Positions 1-5,258 are shown, counted from the first letter of the stretch. The stretch is DNA of 5,458 nt from Oscillospiraceae bacterium (GCA_902782805.1 CACZON010000324.1:1-5458), one strand, 5' to 3'. A program made the numbers and translations. Notes: generated by a model not told the origin, from the letters alone.

Positions 1-1199
1 CCGAACCGGGTGCGGAAGGTTTCTTCGAGGATCTCAAGCTGCACCTTTCCCATCACGCGGATCTGAACCTGTGAAAGCTCGGGCAGATACTGCGCCGAAA
101 GCAGCGGATCCTCCGCGGAGAGCTCCGCGCACGCAAGGCGCAGCGCTTCAAGCTCTTCCGGCTTATTCGGGAAGACGCCGGCCGTAATCAGCGGCTCGCG
201 CAGCAGTCCCGGCGAAACCTTGCGCGGCAGAAGCGACGCGTCGCCGAAGACGTAGCCGATCGGCAGATCGCCGAGGCCGAACACGATCCCGACGTCGCCC
301 GATTCAAGAGCGTCTGCGTCGCGGCCGTTTGCCGAGCGCAGAGAAGTAATCTTGCGCTGTGTTCTGCGCGTTTCGCCGGTCGTGGGGTCCTCTCCCGCTT
401 CGATCTCGAGCGCCATGCGCGCCTCGAGACGCCCGCCGAAGAGCCGCACCCAGAGCCCGCGGCCCATTCTGGGGTCGCGCGCGGTGGAAAACGCAACACC
501 GCAGAGCGCTTCGCCTTTTTCCGGCCCGGGCAGAAGGTCAACGATCGCGTCGAGCAGCTCGTCGACTCCTTCGCCGCGCAGCGCCGAGCCGCGCAGCACG
601 GGCGTTACCTCGCCCGATCTTACGAGCACAGCCAGCTTTTCCGTAAGCACGGATTCCGGGATCTCTTCACCTTCGAGATAGCGCTCGAGCAGCGCTTCGT
701 CGCTCGAGGCGGCAACTTCCGCCGCTTTTTCGCGCTCCCAGAGCGGCAGCACAGCACGGGTCAGGCGTTTTTCGATTTGAGCGATCACCTTTTCGCAGTC
801 TGCGCCGGGGCGGTCCAGCTTATTGAGAAAAAGGAGAAACGGCAGTCCCTGATCGCGCAGGGCGGAAAAGAGCGCCTGCGTCTGGGGCTCCACGCCCTTT
901 GCGGCGTCGATCAGCAGCACCGCCGCGTCCAGCGCCCAGAAGGAGCGCTCGATCTCGGCGGAAAAATCGGTATGGCCGGGGGTGTCGATCAGGCGGATCT
1001 CCTCCCCTTTCCACGGGAACGCAACGCACGAGGCGCGGATCGAGATCCCGCGCCGGCGCTCGATCGGCAGATCGTCCGTAAAGGCCGTTCCGCGATCGAC
1101 GCTGCCCGCCGCGCGCAGCTTTCCGCTGCGGACGAGCAGCTGCTCGGAAAGCGTCGTCTTCCCCGCGTCTACGTGGGCAAATATTCCGATATTTCTCAT
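1..1199 (-). CDS. TetM-like / EF-G-like ribosomal GTPase, N-terminal part (3' end off window)
   Basis: This is a translation-factor GTPase of the ribosomal-protection (TetM/TetO) and EF-G superfamily, expected to bind the ribosome and hydrolyse GTP. Visible motifs: G1 AHVDAGKTT (residues 8-16), G2 RRRGIS (48-53), G3 DTPGH (72-76), G4 NKLD (126-129) and G5 GSAL (204-207). Domain II follows, and the frame leaves the window in domain III around QIRVMGKVQLEIL. About 399 codons are present; relatives are roughly 640-900 residues, so the C-terminal part is missing only because of the window edge. The ATG at 1199 is chosen because it opens directly into the family N-terminus MRNIGIFAHVDAGKTT and has an AGGGGG site about 5 nt upstream. 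The start lies downstream of a long repeat-rich leader. The family includes tetracycline-resistance proteins, but many chromosomal Clostridia paralogues have no shown resistance role, so I do not call resistance. Confidence 0.9.
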   Translation of the reverse strand, partial: MRNIGIFAHVDAGKTTLSEQLLVRSGKLRAAGSVDRGTAFTDDLPIERRRGISIRASCVAFPWKGEEIRLIDTPGHTDFSAEIERSFWALDAAVLLIDAAKGVEPQTQALFSALRDQGLPFLLFLNKLDRPGADCEKVIAQIEKRLTRAVLPLWEREKAAEVAASSDEALLERYLEGEEIPESVLTEKLAVLVRSGEVTPVLRGSALRGEGVDELLDAIVDLLPGPEKGEALCGVAFSTARDPRMGRGLWVRLFGGRLEARMALEIEAGEDPTTGETRRTQRKITSLRSANGRDADALESGDVGIVFGLGDLPIGYVFGDASLLPRKVSPGLLREPLITAGVFPNKPEELEALRLACAELSAEDPLLSAQYLPELSQVQIRVMGKVQLEILEETFRTRF

Positions 1200-1218
1200 G
1201 CTTTCCCCCTTTTTGTCT

Positions 1219-1528
1219 TCGCGTTTCTTCACCTTCGCGTTTTTTCATTTTCGCGTAATTGGCTGTGAGAAGTTAATAAGCCTTTTCGCTCGCGTTTTTC
1301 ACCTTCGCGTTTTTTCACCTTCGCGTTATCGGCGGCGAGAAGAAAAGAAGCCTTTTCGCTCGCGTTTTTTCATTTTCGCGTAATTGGCTGTGAAAATTAA
1401 GTAAGTTTTTTTCGCTCGCGTTCTCGGCTGTATGGAAAGGAGCAGCCTTTATGCCCGCTTTTTTACCTTCGCGTTTCTTCACCTTCGCGTTATCGGCGGC
1501 GAGAAGAAAAGAATCTTTTTTGCTCGCG
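1219..1528. repeat. Array of twelve TCGCG-cored imperfect direct repeats in the GTPase leader
   Basis: The core TCGCG (plus strand) starts at 1219, 1235, 1251, 1290, 1305, 1321, 1360, 1376, 1416, 1469, 1485 and 1524. The steps are 16, 16, 39, 15, 16, 39, 16, 40, 53, 16 and 39. The short step carries TTCGCGTTTYTTCACC-like units. The long step carries WATYGGC-KGYGA-AAG followed by TTTTCGCTCGCG. Larger modules of about 70 bp can be aligned: 1294-1363 and 1459-1528 are nearly identical, and 1240-1293 resembles 1364-1420. On the minus strand two modules can fold as GCGAG...CTCGC enclosing (G)AAAAG...CTTTT(C). No spacer diversity of CRISPR type is present and no protein is convincingly encoded. It could be a protein-binding (iteron-like) array, a structured leader RNA, or a degenerate satellite. 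Confidence 0.8.
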
Positions 1529-1558
1529 CCCCCGGCTGCTCACCGCCTTGAAGCCCCA

Positions 1559-1610
1559 TGCCGGGCAATTCGGCCCGCTCCCCTTACAGAAGGACCCTTC
1601 GTGATAAAAG
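1559..1610 (-). repeat. 52-nt dispersed element, copy 1 (start of GTPase leader)
   Basis: Aligned without gaps to 5172-5223, 40 of 52 positions are identical and most differences are transitions. Both copies contain a CGGGC/GCCCG inverted repeat with a 6-nt loop that differs (AATTCG here, AGATAA in the other), followed on the plus strand by a conserved GCTCC...ACCCT.CGT..TAAA stretch. In this copy the element overlaps the predicted transcription start of the GTPase gene, so most of it would form the 5' end of that leader RNA. Strand is given as that of the downstream gene; the true functional strand is unknown. Confidence 0.6.
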
Positions 1611-1637
1611 TGTAGCAGATAAAAGGGAGAAAGTAAA
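1609..1637 (-). promoter_or_regulatory. Candidate sigma A promoter of the TetM-like GTPase gene
   Basis: On the minus strand TTTACT (1637-1632) is followed by a 17-nt spacer and TACACT (1614-1609). TGC directly before the -10 gives an extended -10. Predicted transcription start is near 1602, leaving a leader of about 400 nt that spans the 52-nt element and the TCGCG array. Sequence match only. Confidence 0.55.
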
Positions 1638-1665
1638 GCGGTGCGCAATACGCGGCGCGAACCGG

Positions 1666-2376
1666 TCACCAGGACTCCAGAATCTTTTGGGCGGTCTCTG
1701 TTATATATGAAGAATGGCGGCTTTTGTTTGTATCATAGCTGCGGCAGCGGGATCCGCTGTCCCGCTCCGGCGGATCCCGCGCTTCTCGCTGAGCCCAGGC
1801 GATCAGGAGCTGCCGCCAGTTGCGCACCGGTTTCCCGGTAGAATCCCGCCATCCCGAAGCGTAGTAGTATTCGTAGAAATATTTCGGATTGAGCGTAAGC
1901 CCCTTCTTCTTGCAATAATCCTCAATCATAGGAAAAGAAGGAATCTCCTCTTCGTCGTATTCCTCCTCGCGCTCGCGTGCGCAGGAGACGTTTTCATTTT
2001 CATTTTCATATTCATTCTCATTATCATTTTCATTAGGCTTTTTCTTTTCGAAGCCTATGGCTTCCTCTTTGATACTGCCTATGGCTTCCGTTTGCTCCAA
2101 GCCTATGGCTTCCTCTGCTTCAGGGTGACCGTTCTTTGCAGCGCTTTGTTTCGCTTTCCCTCCCCGAACGGCGCCTTCGTAGCGGCTGTTGTTCGCATCG
2201 AGCTGCGGACGGATCAGAATAAACAGCGCTTCCACTTCGCGTGAACAAGGCTCCGAAATCTTTCCTTCCAGCGCGTATTCAATCACTCTTTCCCATAATT
2301 CTGTCTGTTTTTCCCGTTCCAGAAGCCGTCCGGCCTCAAAGAAGCTCCGATAGAATACAAAACTTTTTCGTTCCAT
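1666..2376 (-). CDS. DUF6291-like phage replisome-organizer-type protein
   Basis: A 236-residue protein whose N-terminal domain (about 1-75) has the DUF6291 pattern: FVFYRSFFEA, a helix ending in EYALEG, then LFILIRPQLDANNSRYEGAVRGG. The middle (76-145) is low complexity: three octads EEAIGLEQ, TEAIGSIK, EEAIGFEK (88-111), an Asn/Glu tract (115-129), and an acidic run (134-145). The C-terminal part (146-198) resembles the tail of phage replication-organizer proteins, with PKYFYEYYYASGWRD and a Trp-rich NWRQLLIAW. Such proteins occur in Clostridia prophages and mobile elements near replication genes; a DNA-replication role is inferred from that, not shown. ATG 2376 is chosen over a longer TTG start at 2439 because GAGG lies 7 nt upstream and the domain begins immediately. 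The AT-rich Asn/Glu tract differs from the GC-rich neighbours, which would fit phage origin. No partner replication gene is nearby. Confidence 0.8.
   Translation of the reverse strand: MERKSFVFYRSFFEAGRLLEREKQTELWERVIEYALEGKISEPCSREVEALFILIRPQLDANNSRYEGAVRGGKAKQSAAKNGHPEAEEAIGLEQTEAIGSIKEEAIGFEKKKPNENDNENEYENENENVSCAREREEEYDEEEIPSFPMIEDYCKKKGLTLNPKYFYEYYYASGWRDSTGKPVRNWRQLLIAWAQREARDPPERDSGSRCRSYDTNKSRHSSYITETAQKILESW
2044..2115 (-). repeat. Three 24-bp tandem repeats encoding an EAIG octapeptide
   Basis: Within the DUF6291-like gene, a 24-bp unit sharing GCCTATGGCTTCC on the plus strand occurs three times in register. Each unit encodes eight residues of pattern [ET]EAIG-x-x-[QK]. Unit length divisible by three keeps the frame, so copy number can change without breaking the protein. 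The segment lies in the linker between the two predicted domains. Confidence 0.85.
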
Positions 2377-2460
2377 ACTTTTACCTCGCCTACGGCGCTT
2401 TGACGGAAAGCATACCGTAATAACCTTGTTTCTTTTCAACTGTGTTTGTCTTGTCTGCGG

Positions 2461-2484
2461 AAAACCTGCCCGCTCACTTCGGGC
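2461..2484 (-). terminator. Weak hairpin after the holin gene, possible terminator
   Basis: Eighteen bases beyond the holin stop codon, the minus strand has GCCCG, a 7-nt loop and CGGGC, followed by AGG and only four T residues. The stem is short and the T-tract weak, so read-through into the DUF6291-like gene is plausible. Confidence 0.3.
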
Positions 2485-2502
2485 CGGGCGAAAACCGCGG
2501 GA

Positions 2503-2925
2503 TCATTCTTCGGATCCGTCGTCGCTGCGAAGCAGCAAATCAACCGCTTTGCGGATTACCTTTGGGATCGGCAAGCCCATCAGCCCGGCGTTTTCGATCA
2601 GTGAGAGCGTCTCGTTCGCGCAGAACGCGAGGATCACCGCCGAGCGCAGATAACTGCTCCCGAGCAGCAGGTCGAGCCGCGCTGCCACCAGCACGAAAAA
2701 GAGCATCATGCACTTTTTGCAAAGTCCGATAAACCCCGCCCGGCTCTCCAAAGCTCCGTTGGGGCTCTTACGGCTTTTTCGGAAAACCGCCGCCAGGATC
2801 AGCCCGGAGAGATAATCCGTTCCCATCAGCAAAATCAGCGTCAGCAGAGAAGCGTCCCAGCCGCCGAACAGCTCGAGGAGGAAGCTTCCTGCCGCGCCGA
2901 ACGCCATACAGATTGCAAGCTTCAT
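2503..2925 (-). CDS. Phage-type holin, Phage_holin_4_1 (toxin secretion/phage lysis holin) family
   Basis: A 140-residue integral membrane protein; holins of this family form inner-membrane lesions that release endolysin or, in some clostridia, toxin. Hydrophobic segments lie at about 3-20, 26-48, 70-89 and 91-109. The family signature is clear: LLMGTDYLSGLILAA (32-46) and the C-terminal CANETLSLIENAGLMGLPIPK (102-122), followed by a short charged tail. Length matches the family. ATG 2925 is preferred, with AGGAGG 9 nt upstream; the TTG just before it (2928) at 6 nt is an alternative. No endolysin gene is adjacent, which is unusual for a working lysis cassette. The gene may be a prophage remnant or a host-adopted holin; the sequence cannot decide. 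It could be co-transcribed with the DUF6291-like gene 126 nt downstream. Confidence 0.85.
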   Translation of the reverse strand: MKLAICMAFGAAGSFLLELFGGWDASLLTLILLMGTDYLSGLILAAVFRKSRKSPNGALESRAGFIGLCKKCMMLFFVLVAARLDLLLGSSYLRSAVILAFCANETLSLIENAGLMGLPIPKVIRKAVDLLLRSDDGSEE

Positions 2926-2947
2926 CAAAAATCACCTCCTTTTTGCC

Positions 2948-2956
2948 ATTGTAGCA
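2948..2956 (-). promoter_or_regulatory. Candidate extended -10 promoter of the holin gene
   Basis: TGCTACAAT on the minus strand is a strong extended -10. No good -35 is visible 17 nt upstream (GAGAGA-like). The short leader would contain the AGGAGG site of the holin gene. It has the same TGC-TACA form as the promoter proposed for the GTPase gene. Confidence 0.4.
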
Positions 2957-2996
2957 AAGGAGGCGATCCCTTCTCTCCCCTTTTTCCGTTTGAAAA

Positions 2997-3026
2997 TGCA
3001 TAACAAAAAATCTGCCGCGCATACTA
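2997..3026 (+). promoter_or_regulatory. Candidate forespore (sigma G/sigma F type) promoter of the 54-aa ORF
   Basis: TGCATA (2997-3002), a 17-nt spacer, then CATACTA (3020-3026). This is close to the Bacillus sigma G consensus TGAATA-N17/18-CATACTA, with a full -10 match and a single -35 difference. No convincing sigma A promoter was seen at this place. A caveat is that the predicted start near 3033 falls in the AGGAGG site and would leave a very short leader of about 13 nt. Confidence 0.5.
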
Positions 3027-3045
3027 ACGGCAGGAGGTGAGTATT

Positions 3046-3210
3046 TTGGAAAACAAATACCGCAGCGAAAACCGCACGGACGCAGAGAAACGCAACGGCT
3101 GCGACCGCCGGAACGAAAACAGGAACAAGAATGAGGACCGCAGCGAAAACAAGTACGAAAACACCCGCAGCGAATACGAAAGCCGCAAAGAAAACGAAGA
3201 CTGCCGATAA
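3046..3210 (+). CDS. Small 54-aa highly charged Asn-rich protein, possible spore protein
   Basis: I do not recognise a named family. The ORF starts with TTG, 8 nt after a perfect AGGAGG (3032-3037), and ends at TAA. It is followed within about 20 nt by a strong terminator, and preceded by a sigma G-like promoter, so it forms a complete transcription unit. The peptide begins MENKYRSENR and ends ENEDCR. By count it has 11 Glu, 4 Asp, 10 Arg, 5 Lys and 10 Asn in 54 residues, with net charge near zero. It has no Leu, Ile, Val, Phe or Trp, and is probably disordered and soluble. Two Cys are present, at 19 and the penultimate residue 53. The promoter suggests a forespore product, perhaps like the diverse small acid-soluble proteins, but no SASP signature is seen. 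It is the only plus-strand gene I accept here. Confidence 0.6.
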   Translation: MENKYRSENRTDAEKRNGCDRRNENRNKNEDRSENKYENTRSEYESRKENEDCR

Positions 3211-3223
3211 ACGAACGCCGGCC

Positions 3224-3273
3224 AAAAAAAGAAGCTCCCTGAGTTTTTTCAGAGAGCTTCTTTCTGTTTTTTT
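3224..3273. terminator. Bidirectional intrinsic terminator between the 54-aa ORF and mrnC
   Basis: An almost perfect hairpin pairs AAGAAGCTCcCTGA with TCAGaGAGCTTCTT around a T-rich loop. It is followed on the plus strand by a run of seven T (3267-3273) and on the minus strand by seven T (plus-strand A-run 3224-3230). It lies between convergent genes, so it probably ends both the small ORF transcript and the obgE-mrnC transcript. Confidence 0.9.
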
Positions 3274-3306
3274 ACCGGAAACCGGTCTTCCGCCGCGCCG
3301 CAGGCG

Positions 3307-3711
3307 TTACGCTTCGGCGCTTTCCTCAAGGGAAACGCCCGCCGCTTTCAGAAGCGCGCGCAGGCGCTGCATTTCATCGCGCAGGCAGAGATAGCCGGCA
3401 ACGGCCTCGATCGCCGTTGCCGCGTGATACTCGGCAGGCGCAGAGTTCTTCGGAAGGTGACCGGGGTGCGCGTTGCGCGCGCGCAGAAACACCGTCTTTT
3501 CCTCCTCGGTGAGCAGATCGAAAATTTTAGCCGCGGCCTGCGCCTGCGCCTTTGCGCAGACGAGTTCCGTCGCAAGGCGGTGGATCTCCCGCGCGGGCTT
3601 CTCCGGATAGCGTTTCACCAGAGACTCGCGCACGTATAAATCATAGACGCAGTCGCCCAGAAACGCGAGATTCAGTGCGTCCGCCGTCAAAACGAAATCG
3701 TTTTTTTCCAT
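3307..3711 (-). CDS. mrnC: Mini-ribonuclease III
   Basis: A 134-residue protein made of a single RNase III catalytic domain without a double-stranded RNA-binding domain, as in Mini-III. Mini-III trims the double-stranded stalk of 23S rRNA precursors in Firmicutes. Key segments are LAFLGDCVYDLYVRE (15-29), with the likely catalytic Asp20, then RARNAHPGHLPKNS (77-90), the family's R-RNA-x-x-G-x-x-PKN motif, and EYHAATAIEAVAGYL (94-108), with the likely catalytic Glu102. The usual FEAL around the Glu reads IEAV here, a mild change. The ATG lies 3 nt after the obgE stop codon and its GGAG site lies inside the last obgE codons, so translation is probably coupled. In Bacillus subtilis this gene sits beside cysS instead. 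Here the pairing with obgE and rpmA makes a ribosome-maturation block. Confidence 0.93.
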   Translation of the reverse strand: MEKNDFVLTADALNLAFLGDCVYDLYVRESLVKRYPEKPAREIHRLATELVCAKAQAQAAAKIFDLLTEEEKTVFLRARNAHPGHLPKNSAPAEYHAATAIEAVAGYLCLRDEMQRLRALLKAAGVSLEESAEA

Positions 3712-3714
3712 TCG

Positions 3715-4986
3715 TTACTCCATAAAGTCAAATTCAACGTCGTAGATGCTTACGGTGTCGCCCTCGCCGCAGCCTGCCTCGCGCAGGGCATCGATCACGC
3801 CGGATTTCGTCAGAACGCGCTCGAAATACTGGAGCGATTCGTAATCGTCGAAGGAAACCGTCCGCATCACGCCGAGCAGCCACTCGCCCTCGACAACGTA
3901 GACGCCGTCTTCGTTCGTGATCGTTACCTCGCGGCGGCCGATCGAATCCTCCTGCGGCTTTTCGACCGCCTGAGCTTCGAACCGCGCGATCGGCGGGAGC
4001 TTTGAAAGCATCTCTTCGATCTTCGAAAGTAGCGGATCGACGCCGTAGCGGATCGCCGCCATGATCGGGAAGAACGCGTAGCCGCGCGCTTCAACGAATT
4101 TCCGGAAATCCTCGACCGCTTCGTCGCTCGTCAGATCGCATTTATTGCCCGCGACGATCATCGGCCGCTTTGCGAGCTCCGGGTTGAATTTTTCGAGCTC
4201 CTCGAGGATGATTTCGAAATCCTCCTTCGGATCGCGGTCCTCGCTTCCGGAGACGTCAACGACGTGGACGAGCATCCGGCAGCGCTCGATATGCCTCAAA
4301 AACTGATGCCCGAGCCCGAGCCCGCCCGAGGCGCCCTCGATAATGCCGGGGATATCCGCCATGACGAACGAGCTTCCCTCGCGCATGCGGACAACGCCGA
4401 GCACCGGCGAAAGGGTTGTAAAATGATAGTTTGCGATATTCGGCTTTGCGTCGCTGACTACGCTGATCAGGGTCGATTTACCGACGTTCGGAAAGCCGAC
4501 GAGGCCGACGTCCGCGAGCAGCTTGAGCTCGAGCGTTACGTCGAATTCCTCGCCCGGAAGGCCCGGCTTTGCGAAGCGGGGCGTCTGGCGTTCGGGCGTT
4601 GCAAAATGCGCGTTGCCCCAGCCGCCGCGCCCGCCGCGCGCCAGGATCTGCGGCGTATCGTCGGAGATATCCGCCATGATCCGGCCGGTTTCGGTCTCTT
4701 TGACAACCGTGCCGCGCGGTACGCGGATCACGAGATCCTCCGCGCTTTTGCCGGAGCAGCGCTTTCCGCGGCCGCCTTCGCCGCTCGGTGCTGCGTATTT
4801 GCGCTTATACCGGAAATCGGCGAGCGTTGAAAGATGATCGTCGGCAACGAAGACAACGTTTCCTCCGCTGCCGCCGTCGCCGCCGTCCGGTCCGCCGGAC
4901 GCGACGTATTTTTCGCGGCGGAAGGACACCGCCCCCGCCCCGCCGTTTCCGGCTTTGATTTTGATCTGTGCCGTATCAAAAAACAT
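3715..4986 (-). CDS. obgE: Obg-family ribosome-assembly GTPase
   Basis: A complete 423-residue Obg GTPase, which associates with the 50S subunit and couples late ribosome assembly to GTP/ppGpp and, in Bacillus, to stress and sporulation signalling. The glycine-rich Obg fold covers about 1-157 (GNGGAGAVSFRREKYV, GGPDGGDGGSGGNV, ARGGRGGWGNAHF). The G domain follows with G1 GFPNVGKST (164-172), G2 FTT (189-191), G3 DIPG (211-214) and G4 NKCD (281-284). The C-terminal OCT domain lies at about 350-423, so this is the Gram-positive-type three-domain form. The G5 position reads PIMAAIRYG (307-315), where Obg proteins usually have a Ser before the Ala. ATG 4986 has GAGG 5 nt upstream and gives the conserved MFFDTAQIKIKAGNGG N-terminus. 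It follows rpmA as in many bacteria, but a terminator and a leader of about 230 nt separate them, so it likely has its own promoter. Confidence 0.97.
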   Translation of the reverse strand: MFFDTAQIKIKAGNGGAGAVSFRREKYVASGGPDGGDGGSGGNVVFVADDHLSTLADFRYKRKYAAPSGEGGRGKRCSGKSAEDLVIRVPRGTVVKETETGRIMADISDDTPQILARGGRGGWGNAHFATPERQTPRFAKPGLPGEEFDVTLELKLLADVGLVGFPNVGKSTLISVVSDAKPNIANYHFTTLSPVLGVVRMREGSSFVMADIPGIIEGASGGLGLGHQFLRHIERCRMLVHVVDVSGSEDRDPKEDFEIILEELEKFNPELAKRPMIVAGNKCDLTSDEAVEDFRKFVEARGYAFFPIMAAIRYGVDPLLSKIEEMLSKLPPIARFEAQAVEKPQEDSIGRREVTITNEDGVYVVEGEWLLGVMRTVSFDDYESLQYFERVLTKSGVIDALREAGCGEGDTVSIYDVEFDFME

Positions 4987-5218
4987 GGTTACCTCACCAA
5001 AGGCGCCCTCAGGGAGAGCGCGCGGTTTTTTATCGTTGCAAAGGATTTCTGTGTTCGGTCAAAAAAAGGATCTGCGAACGCAGGCGGCAAAATACAGCAG
5101 CACCTGCCGAACGCGTCCCATTATGTTTCGTTTCCCGAGGGCAGAAAGATTGCTCCTATCTGAGCATTTCCTGCCGGGCAGATAAGCCCGCTCCTCTCAC
5201 AAAAGAACCCTGCGTAGT
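4987..5218 (-). other. obgE upstream region, no gene seen
   Basis: This gap of about 230 nt between the rpmA terminator and obgE holds no convincing ORF. It contains copy 2 of the 52-nt element, small inverted repeats such as CGGCA/TGCCG, and only weak promoter candidates: CATAAT with a CTTTCT-like -35, and an isolated TTGACC without a -10. The obgE promoter must lie here if the rpmA terminator is efficient, but I cannot place it with confidence. Confidence 0.5.
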
Positions 5219-5223
5219 AAAAA
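5172..5223 (-). repeat. 52-nt dispersed element, copy 2 (between rpmA terminator and obgE)
   Basis: This copy matches 1559-1610 at 40 of 52 positions in the same orientation. The CGGGC/GCCCG arms are conserved while the loop differs, as expected if the hairpin rather than the loop matters. It abuts and slightly overlaps the T-tract of the rpmA terminator. Unlike copy 1 it has no TACACT-like -10 at the matching position, so the element is more than a shared promoter. Confidence 0.6.
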
Positions 5224-5248
5224 AGCCCGGGAGCGGACCCGGGCTTTT
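5219..5248 (-). terminator. Intrinsic terminator of rpmA
   Basis: GCCCGGG and CCCGGGC pair around a 6-nt loop and are followed by six T on the minus strand. The hairpin begins about 14 nt after the rpmA stop. Four T on the plus side could give weak termination in the other direction. Confidence 0.9.
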
Positions 5249-5258
5249 CGGTTCGTAA

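Noticed and set aside
1..1199. Calling the GTPase a tetracycline-resistance determinant
   Set aside because: Only the GTPase and central domains are visible, which are shared by non-resistance paralogues; the decisive C-terminal domains are outside the window.
820..1248. Minus-strand ORF starting at ATG 1248, possible leader peptide overlapping the GTPase start
   Set aside because: It runs for 142 codons out of frame inside the GTPase gene, has no good ribosome binding site, and its start is formed by the repeat unit. A short regulatory leader peptide cannot be excluded but is not supported.
777..1383. Plus-strand ORFs opposite the GTPase gene and its leader
   Set aside because: They are antisense shadows in a GC-rich gene, with no ribosome binding site or recognisable domain.
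1219..1528. CRISPR array
   Set aside because: Repeats are short and imperfect, the stretches between them are themselves repetitive and not unique spacers, and no cas gene is in view.
1200..1665. tRNA or known riboswitch in the GTPase leader
   Set aside because: No cloverleaf or T-loop GTTCRANTC pattern and no riboswitch core I could recognise was found.
1714..2244. Plus-strand ORF with a very hydrophobic Ile/Phe stretch, like a membrane protein
   Set aside because: The hydrophobic run is the antisense of the Asn/Glu tract in the DUF6291-like gene; there is no independent support.
2377..2439. Longer TTG start of the DUF6291-like gene at 2439
   Set aside because: It adds 21 basic residues outside the domain, while ATG 2376 has a well-spaced GAGG and begins the conserved domain.
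3131..3394. Plus-strand ORF rich in Ala, Lys and Thr, resembling a histone H1-like tail
   Set aside because: It overlaps the 54-aa ORF in another frame, crosses the strong terminator and runs into mrnC antisense. The composition is a frame shadow of AAC/GAA-rich codons.
4264..4837. Plus-strand ORFs opposite obgE
   Set aside because: They are antisense to a fully conserved gene and carry no domain of their own.
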